6,525 bases of DNA from Fidelibacterota bacterium. Its GTDB lineage: Bacteria > Marinisomatota > Marinisomatia > Marinisomatales > TCS56. The stretch's first letter is position 1. Each line of letters opens with the position of its first letter. The position numbers and the translations under genes are program-made. Of this stretch, positions 1-5,785 are shown one piece after another. The DNA is taken from contig DAOWAH010000095.1 of NCBI GenBank assembly GCA_030634675.1, positions 1 to 6,525 on the forward strand, read 5' to 3'. Under the pieces are notes generated by a model. It was not told where the DNA came from, searched no databases, and saw nothing but the letters and a program-made list of their open reading frames with translations.

Positions 1-68
1 AAACGGAGGCGTCGTATGATTTGGAAAAAACTGTGTATTATCGAATTAATTTGGTAATGGGAATGTGA
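1..68 (+). CDS. Possible 3' end of an upstream gene (partial, unidentified)
   Basis: The frame beginning at base 3 is open from the window edge to a TGA at 66-68 and ends in about 21 residues, finishing VYYRINLVMGM. The alternation of aromatic and hydrophobic residues with polar ones looks like the last strand of an outer-membrane beta-barrel. That would suit the outer-membrane gene that follows 68 bases downstream on the same strand. The other two forward frames close at 19 and 57 and give less protein-like sequence. The fragment is too short to identify, and a final Met rather than Phe or Tyr is not typical of a barrel end, so the family suggestion is only inference. Confidence 0.35.
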   Translation, partial: TEASYDLEKTVYYRINLVMGM

Positions 69-136
69 TATTGAATGATTTGCTAGCCGATGATTTTAGA
101 ATTAAATAGCTACTGCAGGACGAGAGTAAATTTCTG

Positions 137-2191
137 ATGTTTGATAAATGTAATAAAACCTTGATCGTATTGCTGTTTATTTCAATCCTGTTTGCACGGC
201 TTCTGGCTGGTGAAAATGAGCGGCCGAAAATTGGTCTAGTATTATCTGGTGGCGGCGCGCGCGGGTTAGCCCATGTGGGAATCCTGAGCCTGATCGACTC
301 ACTGAATATACCAATCGATTTTGTTGTCGGAACCAGTATGGGGGGCATTGCCGGCGCTCTGTATGCCATCGGTTACAGTGGCGAGGAGATCGAAGAACTG
401 GCCATTCGAAATGATTGGCTGGAACTATTTTCTGATGTACCTCCTCGGGATATGCTGCCCTATCTCGAGAAGAAGGATGACGGGAAATTTCAACTGGAAT
501 TTGATATGGTTGACTTCCGGCCCGTTCCCCCCAGTGGGTTGATCCGCGGTCAGAAAATTTCCCTGTTGTTTTCCAAATTGACTTACGCCTATGAACATAT
601 TTCCGACTTCGATCAATTACCGATTCCCTACCGCTGTGTTGTGGTCGATCTCATTACTGGTGAAGAAATCGTACTTAAGAGCGGGTCTCTGGCCAAGGCC
701 ATGCGATCAACCATGTCAATTCCGAGCATATTTACGCCGGTTGATTGGGGTAATTATATGCTGATTGACGGTGGTTTGTTAAATAATCTGCCGATCGATG
801 TTGCTGTGGAAATGGGCGCCGATTATATTATCGCCGTTAATGTTGGGCGCCCCAAACGGCAACGACATGAATTAAAGACCGTATTGGACATTTTGGAACA
901 ATCGATTTCAATCCCGGAATATATCCGTGAGGAAGAAAATGCGCCATTAGCCGACATCCTGATCGCCCCCGAGTTAGAGGGTTTAAGCCCGGCTGACTTT
1001 AGTAATAAGAATATCACAGAAATCGTACGGCGTGGAAAAATAAGCGCCCATGCCAATCTCGATAAACTGATCGAATTGAAAAATAATCTGTCGACAAACG
1101 GATTTGAATCGAAAATATCTTCACCGGATTCAAGCACATTGATTTACGGTGTGACAATTGGCGGAAATACTTCTCTGCCATTTACCTATATTTATAATTT
1201 ATTGAATATTAAACCGGGTGACAAGTTCGATCCCGACTCTGTTGAGAACCATGTACGTGAAATGTATAAGACGGGCTATTTTGAGAAAATCGATTATGAA
1301 GTTCAGCCAGTAAAATTGAATTTTATTCGCCTGTTCTTTCGAATCAAAGAGCAGCAAAAACCGGTCATTCATGGTGTTACAATATCCGGTAATAAAAACC
1401 TGTCATTCGGCTTTATTTATTCGTTATTGGGAATTGCCCCATTGGATCTATTTGATACGGAAGTTGTGGAGAAACGGATCACTGAGCTGTACAGCCTGGG
1501 ATATTTTGAAACTATTAATTATGAAATTGAATCCGTTTCGAAAGACAGTATTCGCCTGAATATCAATGTTAAGGAACGATCCTATAACCGCCTGCGTCTG
1601 GGCTTGCGCTACGACCGCAATTATAACCTGGTGGGTATGATCGGTTTTTTTGGCAATAATATATTGTTTCCGGGAATGCGCCTGGAGCAAACGATGCAAT
1701 TCGCCGGTTTAACCAAATTGAATACAAAAATATATTTACCTTCCCGGATGCTCAATTTGGCTGTTTATCCCTTCATTCGCTTCGAGTATGTCGATGAACC
1801 AGTTAATATATTCAATCAAGGCCAGCAAGTTGCATTGTACAAAAGTCAGTCAACCAGTTGGAGTGCTGGTGTCGGCTTCATACCGCAAAAATGCTGGGAT
1901 ACTGAAATTGAATACATCCAGGAATTTGTTGATATTTTTCCTACTATCGGGGTGAGTGGTTCTCTGCCGGTCTGGAATGAAATGAATCGTAGATTGCACT
2001 TGAATACCCAAATCGACTGCTTCGATGATGTTTTACTGCCCCGAAAAGGTTTTTTGATAAATTTTGACTATGACTATGTTCCGGAAGGAATTGAATCGGA
2101 AATCACCTACCGCCGGGAAGAAATAAAGCTGGACATTTATCACACCATAAAGAAAAGGCATACCTTTCGGTTATTAACACAGTATGGATAA
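137..2191 (+). CDS. Patatin-like phospholipase with two POTRA domains and a truncated outer-membrane barrel (type Vd / PlpD-like)
   Basis: The 684-residue product starts with a signal peptide: Lys at 4 and 7, a hydrophobic run at about 9-23, and likely cleavage near LLA-GE at 24/25. The patatin domain spans about 30-320. It shows the oxyanion-hole glycine loop GGGARG (38-43), the nucleophile motif GTSMG with Ser67, and the catalytic Asp of DGG at 211, so the Ser-Asp dyad is intact. Two POTRA-like repeats follow, centred on 337-392 and 412-467, and from about 485 comes BamA/Omp85-type barrel sequence. In PlpD-like proteins the barrel anchors a lipid-hydrolysing passenger at the outer membrane. 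Here a TAA at 2189-2191 stops translation inside the barrel, and the same frame continues to 2539, which would give an 800-codon gene. The product as written lacks the final strands and the C-terminal barrel-assembly signal, so it is probably nonfunctional unless the stop is an error or is read through. Only a weak purine run (AGGACGAGAG, 117-126) precedes the ATG. The start is supported by the signal peptide that directly follows it. Confidence 0.9.
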   Translation: MFDKCNKTLIVLLFISILFARLLAGENERPKIGLVLSGGGARGLAHVGILSLIDSLNIPIDFVVGTSMGGIAGALYAIGYSGEEIEELAIRNDWLELFSDVPPRDMLPYLEKKDDGKFQLEFDMVDFRPVPPSGLIRGQKISLLFSKLTYAYEHISDFDQLPIPYRCVVVDLITGEEIVLKSGSLAKAMRSTMSIPSIFTPVDWGNYMLIDGGLLNNLPIDVAVEMGADYIIAVNVGRPKRQRHELKTVLDILEQSISIPEYIREEENAPLADILIAPELEGLSPADFSNKNITEIVRRGKISAHANLDKLIELKNNLSTNGFESKISSPDSSTLIYGVTIGGNTSLPFTYIYNLLNIKPGDKFDPDSVENHVREMYKTGYFEKIDYEVQPVKLNFIRLFFRIKEQQKPVIHGVTISGNKNLSFGFIYSLLGIAPLDLFDTEVVEKRITELYSLGYFETINYEIESVSKDSIRLNINVKERSYNRLRLGLRYDRNYNLVGMIGFFGNNILFPGMRLEQTMQFAGLTKLNTKIYLPSRMLNLAVYPFIRFEYVDEPVNIFNQGQQVALYKSQSTSWSAGVGFIPQKCWDTEIEYIQEFVDIFPTIGVSGSLPVWNEMNRRLHLNTQIDCFDDVLLPRKGFLINFDYDYVPEGIESEITYRREEIKLDIYHTIKKRHTFRLLTQYG

Positions 2192-2539
2192 TATCATGGT
2201 AATGTTTTAACTTACTATAAATGGATGTATTTCGGTGGTCCACCAAGTTTTGTTGGAATGGACTATAATGAGTTAGCTCATTACCGTACTTCATTTTATC
2301 GCTTTGATTACCGGTACCAGGGAATAAATCCACTGTTCTTAAAATTCATTTTCAATATTGCTCCCAATTATAAAGGTGATTTTTATCCAATTAAAAAAGA
2401 TAGACTGATTGGTTATGGAATCGGATTTATTTTATTAACACCCATCGGTCCGCTGGAAATGATCTATAGTCGCGGTGATGAGATTATATCTGACTCAATG
2501 CAAAGCCACTTGTATTTCACATTCGGATATATGTTTTAA
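2192..2539 (+). pseudogene. Detached C-terminal barrel end of the patatin-POTRA protein, after an in-frame stop
   Basis: This stretch continues the reading frame of the preceding gene without any shift, directly after its TAA. It encodes 115 residues beginning YHGNVLTYYKWMYFGG and ending LYFTFGYMF. The aromatic-rich strand followed by FGGPPSFVGMDYNEL matches the late-barrel pattern of BamA-type proteins (GG, then F-x-G, then an acidic strand start). The final Phe is the classical outer-membrane C-terminal residue. An ATG at 2225 could be called as the start of a separate 104-residue gene. However, it has no ribosome-binding site or signal peptide, and the fragment would be only the last few strands of a barrel. 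I therefore read it as the 3' remnant of one broken gene spanning 137-2539. Confidence 0.8.
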
Positions 2540-2557
2540 ATAATCGCCTATTATTTA
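2537..2557. terminator. AT-only inverted repeat covering both convergent stop codons
   Basis: TAAATAAT at 2537-2544 is perfectly complementary to ATTATTTA at 2550-2557, with the 5-base loop CGCCT. The left arm includes the TAA of the patatin remnant and the right arm includes the TAA of prmA on the other strand. Its place between convergent genes suits a bidirectional end-of-transcript structure. An eight-pair stem made only of A-T pairs is weak, and the symmetry partly follows from two TAA stops facing each other. Confidence 0.25.
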
Positions 2558-3445
2558 TCGCTTATAACACGCCAATAATATCCAGTCCCCCAGAGATACT
2601 TGCTCAATTCTGGTGAAATATTTTTTATATACTGGTATTAATCGGCTGGATTGAGCTTTTAATATTCCCGATAATGCTATCTTACCCCCATCGTTCAGTA
2701 ATTTGGAAAATGATTGTGCCAGTTCCAGCAGAGGATTGGCCAGGATATTGGCAATAATTATATCGTATTTATCCGGGGGTAATTCTTCCGGCAGACAGGT
2801 TGGAAAATTGACCTGATTGATCGAAGCATTTTCCAGGGCCGCTGAATTGGCCTGGGGATCGATATCTACGCCAACTGCCTCAGCAGCACCAAGTTTCAGG
2901 GCGGCGATTCCCAGAATACCCGAACCGCTGCCATAATCCAGTACCCGTTCACCACCACTGATTTCCCGGTCCAGCCATTGCAGACATAATCTGGTGGAGG
3001 GATGAGTACCACTGCCAAAGGCAATCCCCGGATCGAGACGCAGATTAATTGCTTCGGGATCCACAATCGTTTCCCAGGTTGGCACGATCCACAGGCGCTC
3101 ACTAATTTTCTGTGGCCTCGATAATTTCCGGGTACTTTTCACCCAGTCCTGCTCAGGAATTTGTTCAATTTTGTAAGCAAGTTCGTCGGATAATTGGAAA
3201 TGTGTTCTAACTTTCTCCACCAGCTGATCAATTTGTGAATCCAACGGCAGTAATACTGCTACGGATGCCGTTTCAGGAATTATTATTTCCGGCAGGCTGG
3301 GATCATCAAACCATTCATCCTCAACCGGGCTATCGGGATCGGTATTGACTATTGAGACAGATAGTCCACCTTGGTCCAATAAAAAATCTGCCAGGTTGCG
3401 GGGGTCTAACTCAGAACAGGTGATGGTCAGATTTATCCAACCCAT
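2555..3445 (-). CDS. prmA: Ribosomal protein L11 methyltransferase
   Basis: PrmA uses S-adenosylmethionine to methylate ribosomal protein L11 in the cytoplasm. The 296-residue product shows the full PrmA signature. This comprises LDPGIAFGSGTHPST at 137-151, the SAM-binding loop VLDYGSGSG at 168-176, the acidic loop DIDP at 194-197, the NIL substrate motif at 233-235 and LSGIL at 258-262. The N-terminal part (1-100) is the L11-recognition region, beginning GWINLTITCSEL as in the family. I chose the ATG at 3445, which gives 296 residues against about 293 in E. coli. An upstream in-frame TTG at 3466 would add seven residues, overlap the neighbouring gene and have no SD. The ATG lies 7 bases after the stop of the DUF503 gene, so the two are probably co-transcribed and translationally coupled. 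It ends convergently, 15 bases from the patatin remnant. Confidence 0.95.
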   Translation of the reverse strand: MGWINLTITCSELDPRNLADFLLDQGGLSVSIVNTDPDSPVEDEWFDDPSLPEIIIPETASVAVLLPLDSQIDQLVEKVRTHFQLSDELAYKIEQIPEQDWVKSTRKLSRPQKISERLWIVPTWETIVDPEAINLRLDPGIAFGSGTHPSTRLCLQWLDREISGGERVLDYGSGSGILGIAALKLGAAEAVGVDIDPQANSAALENASINQVNFPTCLPEELPPDKYDIIIANILANPLLELAQSFSKLLNDGGKIALSGILKAQSSRLIPVYKKYFTRIEQVSLGDWILLACYKR

Positions 3446-3452
3446 AGCGCGC

Positions 3453-3752
3453 TTATAAATACTCAATCTGCTGACGGGTTATCTCAGCCAGGCGCCAGCT
3501 GTCGATTTTATTCAAAATTGCCTGCAGAGTTTGTCCCAGTCTGCGTCGATCGTTTCCAACCGTGCAGATAGCGAGGGTGGCCGTTTGCCATTTCTCCGTG
3601 TCACCAAACTCAGCTATGGAAATATTGTAATGGGCTTTGATTCGTTCTTTGATACTTTTCACAACCTGACGTTTGGCTTTTAACGATTCGGCTGCTGGAA
3701 TATACAATTCCAAAGTCAGTACAGCGACAGGAGGTGGTTTAATGATAGCCAT
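3453..3752 (-). CDS. ylxP: YlxP-like DUF503 family protein
   Basis: This 99-residue protein matches the small DUF503/YlxP family, whose members are about 90-100 residues and whose exact function is unsettled. Visible family features are the first strand VLTLELYIPAAESLKAKRQVV at 12-32, the helix VVKSIKERI, and the segment ISIAEFGDTEKWQTATLAICTV at 44-65 with the conserved pattern AE-x-x-D-x-x-x-W-Q-x-A-T-L. In Firmicutes, ylxP lies in the nusA-infB-rbfA region. Here it precedes prmA by 7 bases, so a translation-linked setting is kept with a different partner. A GGGGA ribosome-binding site at 3760-3764 sits 7 bases upstream of the ATG and supports the start. The residues before the first strand (MAIIKPPP) are a slightly long, proline-rich extension. 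No signal peptide or membrane segment is visible. Confidence 0.85.
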   Translation of the reverse strand: MAIIKPPPVAVLTLELYIPAAESLKAKRQVVKSIKERIKAHYNISIAEFGDTEKWQTATLAICTVGNDRRRLGQTLQAILNKIDSWRLAEITRQQIEYL

Positions 3753-3825
3753 AACAATATCCCCGTTAACCTGGTGAAATTTGAATAATTTCCTTTAGAT
3801 AATCAAAGCTGCATTTTTGATTTTT

Positions 3826-3853
3826 TTGATATTATGCCAATTAGCAGTAAATA
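3826..3853 (+). promoter_or_regulatory. Candidate sigma-70-type promoter for murQ
   Basis: TTGATA (3826-3831) and TAAATA (3848-3853) are separated by 16 bases in the 130-base divergent gap between the ylxP and murQ starts. Transcription would start near 3860, leaving a leader of only about 23 bases. The -10 match is poor and the region is AT-rich, so chance resemblance is possible. I saw no equally good promoter on the opposite strand for ylxP-prmA. Confidence 0.25.
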
Positions 3854-3882
3854 GGTATAAGTGAACAATTTTAAATTTGCAT

Positions 3883-4806
3883 ATGGAAAATACTAAACCG
3901 CAGGCTCGCAAAGACCTGACCACTGAGAAACAGAACCCCAATTCCCAGCGGATTGACAAGCGTTCGATCCCGGAAATCCTGGAGATAATGAATAAGGAAG
4001 ATCAATCTATTGCCCTTAAAATCCAGGCTGTGCTACCTGAAATCGCTACGGCTGTGGAACTGGCTGTCAAGGCTATTCAACGCGGCGGACACGTGTATTA
4101 TATCGGTGCCGGTACCAGCGGGCGCCTGGGAGTTCTGGATGCTTCCGAAATACCACCTACATTTTCTGCTCCGAGAGATTGGTTCCAGGGGGTAATAGCC
4201 GGAGGACGGGAAGCATTGGTACGTTCCATCGAAGGCGCTGAGGATGTACCGGAAGATGCTGAAAAAGCATTGAAAGAGGTTGGTTTCAGCTCCAAAGATT
4301 TTTTAGTTGGTATTGCCAGCAGCAGCGCTACGCCCTATGTTGCACATGCTTTACAATGGGCGCACAGCATCGGAGCCGGTACGGCCTACCTGATCTGCAA
4401 TCCCAGACCACTGAAGGATGTTGAAGTGGATACCCTGATCGCAGTTGATGTTGGTCCGGAGATTCTCACCGGTTCGACGCGCCTGAAATCCGGTACCGCC
4501 ACCAAGTTGGTGCTGAATATGATTTCCACTACCACGATGATCAGGCTTGGCAAAGTCTATAGCAACCTGATGGTGGACCTGGATGCGGTGAATCTGAAAC
4601 TGGTGGATCGCGGTTCACGGATCATTCAGCAACTGACGGACTTGCCCTATGACAAAGCTCAGGAAATGCTGTTCGCTGCCGATAAGGAAGTGAAAACGGC
4701 GATTGTAATGACCCGCAAGCAGTGCGGCAAAGAGGAAGCCCGTCAATTGATACGGAACAACGACGGTTTCCTGCGACGCATTATTGGAGACGTGGCCGGT
4801 CAGTAA
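3883..4806 (+). CDS. murQ: N-acetylmuramic acid 6-phosphate etherase
   Basis: MurQ cleaves the lactyl ether of MurNAc-6-phosphate to give GlcNAc-6-phosphate and D-lactate in the cytoplasm, recycling cell-wall sugar. The 307-residue product is a single-SIS-domain MurQ/GCKR-type protein, against 298 residues in E. coli. It shows the family start LTTEKQNPNS (12-21), the sugar-phosphate loop IGAGTSGRLGVLDASEIPPT (74-93) and IEGAED (116-121). Glu89 and Glu120 align by eye with the E. coli catalytic pair Glu83 and Glu114. STRLKSGTATKLVLNM and VYSNLMVDLDAVN follow near 198-237, and there is a short C-terminal helical domain. One oddity is GIASSSATPYV at 143-153, where the usual form is GIAASG-x-TPYV: the Gly is Ser here. 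I prefer the ATG at 3883. A TTG at 3877 would add two residues, and neither start has a clear SD. No other recycling gene is visible nearby. Confidence 0.95.
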   Translation: MENTKPQARKDLTTEKQNPNSQRIDKRSIPEILEIMNKEDQSIALKIQAVLPEIATAVELAVKAIQRGGHVYYIGAGTSGRLGVLDASEIPPTFSAPRDWFQGVIAGGREALVRSIEGAEDVPEDAEKALKEVGFSSKDFLVGIASSSATPYVAHALQWAHSIGAGTAYLICNPRPLKDVEVDTLIAVDVGPEILTGSTRLKSGTATKLVLNMISTTTMIRLGKVYSNLMVDLDAVNLKLVDRGSRIIQQLTDLPYDKAQEMLFAADKEVKTAIVMTRKQCGKEEARQLIRNNDGFLRRIIGDVAGQ

Positions 4807-4856
4807 TTTTTCATCTTTATGATTTATTAATTACCGATCATGGAAGAAGGAAAAAA

Positions 4857-4892
4857 TTGTCATCTCTTTATTAAATTAATAATCAATGATTA
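4857..4892 (+). promoter_or_regulatory. Candidate promoter with an overlapping palindrome, upstream of the 4912 gene
   Basis: TTGTCA at 4857-4862 is followed after 15 bases by AATAAT at 4878-4883, a near match to a -10 element. The perfect 13-base palindrome TAATCAATGATTA (4880-4892) overlaps the -10 and the expected start site. This placement is typical of a repressor operator. The 105-base gap from murQ and the strong SD downstream are compatible with independent expression. The spacer is short and the region AT-rich, so this is a suggestion only. Confidence 0.3.
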
Positions 4893-4911
4893 ATAGCTTG
4901 AGAGGGGAAAC

Positions 4912-5439
4912 ATGAATGATCAGAAAAAACCTGTAAACGACCACCACAATCGTGCTGATCTGACTGGCGAGCATAAACTCGGCGATGCCGGGCAGATGAT
5001 CCTGGCGATCCTGTTTACCGGCGTCTGGCTGAGCGATACTTTTATATTTAAATATTCTACCGGGCTGAATGAATATATTTTACTGGCGGTTCGTTTACCG
5101 GTGGGAATCATCCTGTTGATTTTATCGGGCTATCTGGCTCGTGCCAGCATGAAAATAGTATTTGGGGAGGTGCGCACCGAACCAACCGTGATCAGGGATC
5201 GGATCTATAAATACCTGCGACACCCCATGTACGTCAGTGAAATATTATTGTACCTGGGGTTATTGCTGATCAATCTGTCGGTCATTGCGGCCATTGTCTG
5301 GCTGGCAGCAATCGTCTTTCTGTATTTTATCTGCCGCTATGAAGAAAAACTACTGCAGGCACGTTTCGGTACTGAATATGAGCAATACATGCGCGAAGTA
5401 CCGATGTGGATTCCCGGTTTTAAAAGCAGGAGGAAATAA
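4912..5439 (+). CDS. Isoprenylcysteine carboxyl methyltransferase / phospholipid methyltransferase-family membrane protein
   Basis: This 175-residue integral membrane protein belongs to the broad ICMT/PEMT-type family of SAM-dependent membrane methyltransferases. After a charged N-terminus (1-25) there are membrane segments at about 28-46 and 55-76, and a hydrophobic hairpin at about 108-140. The C-terminal signature is complete: RHPMY at 103-107, the Glu pair at 144-145, FGTEYEQY at 152-159 and VPMWIPG at 163-169. In the family these residues bind the cofactor and sit at the active site. The substrate cannot be told from sequence; bacterial members are rarely characterised and need not act on prenylated protein. 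Translation starts at an ATG with a strong SD (GAGGGG, 4902-4907, 4 bases upstream). It follows murQ by 105 bases on the same strand and ends just before a hairpin terminator, so it closes this transcription unit. Confidence 0.88.
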   Translation: MNDQKKPVNDHHNRADLTGEHKLGDAGQMILAILFTGVWLSDTFIFKYSTGLNEYILLAVRLPVGIILLILSGYLARASMKIVFGEVRTEPTVIRDRIYKYLRHPMYVSEILLYLGLLLINLSVIAAIVWLAAIVFLYFICRYEEKLLQARFGTEYEQYMREVPMWIPGFKSRRK

Positions 5440-5448
5440 TAATTATTG

Positions 5449-5484
5449 GTAGGGACAACTCATGAGTTGGCCCTACATTTTGTT
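5449..5484 (+). terminator. Rho-independent terminator, or dispersed palindromic repeat acting as one
   Basis: GTAGGG (5449-5454) pairs with CCCTAC (5471-5476), and CAACT (5456-5460) pairs with AGTTG (5465-5469). The loop is CATG, and the A5455/G5470 mismatch is the only interruption. TTTTGTT at 5478-5484 follows. It starts 9 bases after the stop of the methyltransferase gene, where a terminator is expected. The symmetric GTAGGG...CCCTAC form also resembles short palindromes that occur in many copies in some genomes, so it may be both. Confidence 0.7.
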
Positions 5485-5740
5485 ATAAATCCTGATAGCG
5501 TTTACGGGACGAAATATATTTATTGTAATCCTGACCCTGTATAAATTCCACCAACTGAATACGAATTATGCATAGGTTGTACGACGAAGCTGGGGTAATC
5601 CAAGATAACAATAACAAATCGGTAATACGTGGATAATATTATGCAAATATTCCGTAATACATCTGTAATATGACAATAGGTGGAAATATTTTCCAGTCTA
5701 TCCTGCCACGACTGACGTCAAGTCAGACGGGAAGGCTGAT
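5485..5740. other. Intergenic region without a recognisable gene
   Basis: About 250 bases separate the terminator from the next reading frames. Forward frames are broken frequently; the longest ATG frame I found here is about 22 codons at 5568, with no support. The region contains five GTAAT-based words: GTAATCC at 5525 and 5595, GTAATAC at 5622 and 5654, GTAATAT at 5665. It also contains a perfect short palindrome, TGGAAA-TAT-TTTCCA, at 5681-5695, and the hairpin listed separately at 5702-5735. I could not pick a convincing promoter for the downstream gene, although these elements are where one would lie. No tRNA-like fold or CRISPR repeat is visible. Confidence 0.5.
5702..5735 (+). promoter_or_regulatory. 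Imperfect hairpin that would cover the ribosome-binding site at 5730-5735
   Basis: CCT (5702-5704) and CC (5706-5707) pair with GG (5730-5731) and AGG (5733-5735). CG (5709-5710) pairs with CG (5728-5729), and CTGAC (5712-5716) pairs with GTCAG (5722-5726). The loop is GTCAA. That makes 12 Watson-Crick pairs with two mismatches and one bulged A. The 3' arm contains GGAAGG, the only good SD before the downstream frames, 5 bases ahead of the ATG at 5741. No U-run follows, so it is not a terminator. In RNA it could hold the SD closed; in DNA the arms could be a protein-binding site. Confidence 0.4.
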
Positions 5741-5779
5741 ATGAGAAAAAATATTCCACATATTGATACGTTAGAATAA
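5741..5779 (+). other. 12-codon leader frame, in phase with the HEPN-like gene and closed by TAA
   Basis: ATG at 5741 follows a good SD (GGAAGG, 5730-5735) and opens MRKNIPHIDTLE before a TAA at 5777-5779. After that stop the same frame reads two codons (ATA ATT) into the ATG of the 5786 gene. It is either a true leader peptide whose termination 6 bases before the next ATG lets ribosomes reinitiate, or the original N-terminus of the gene cut off by a nonsense change. The 5786 ATG has no SD of its own, which fits both readings. Confidence 0.4.
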
Positions 5780-5785
5780 ATAATT

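Noticed and set aside
823..1137. Minus-strand open frame inside the patatin gene
   Set aside because: It is antisense to strongly family-typical coding sequence and its translation shows no recognisable pattern. The same applies to the other opposite-strand frames inside prmA, murQ and the HEPN-like gene.
2225..2539. Independent small gene starting at the ATG at 2225
   Set aside because: It is in the same frame as the patatin-POTRA gene, lacks an SD and a signal peptide, and its sequence is only the last strands of a barrel.
3446..3466. Longer prmA starting at 3466
   Set aside because: That start is a TTG without an SD, overlaps the ylxP end by 14 bases and adds seven residues not expected in PrmA. 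The ATG at 3445 gives the normal family length and N-terminal sequence.
3861..3896. Short GTG-started leader frame (11 codons) overlapping the murQ start
   Set aside because: It has an AGG five bases upstream, but it lies in another frame in very AT-rich sequence, has no conserved-looking content, and is likely chance.
5712..5726. Rho-independent terminator at CTGAC...GTCAG
   Set aside because: No T-run follows either the short or the extended hairpin, and a start codon with an SD comes immediately after.
5702..5775. Complete attC site ending at GTTAGAA (5769-5775), using the 5702-5735 hairpin as its stem
   Set aside because: There is no TTCTAAC-like partner upstream, and the hairpin is not placed symmetrically relative to GTTAGAA, so the required attC fold does not form.
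2189..5779. Reassigned TAA codon (alternative genetic code), suggested by two in-frame TAAs
   Set aside because: prmA, ylxP, murQ, the methyltransferase-family gene and the HEPN-like gene all end with TAA exactly where their families end, with no protein-like extension, so TAA works as a stop here.
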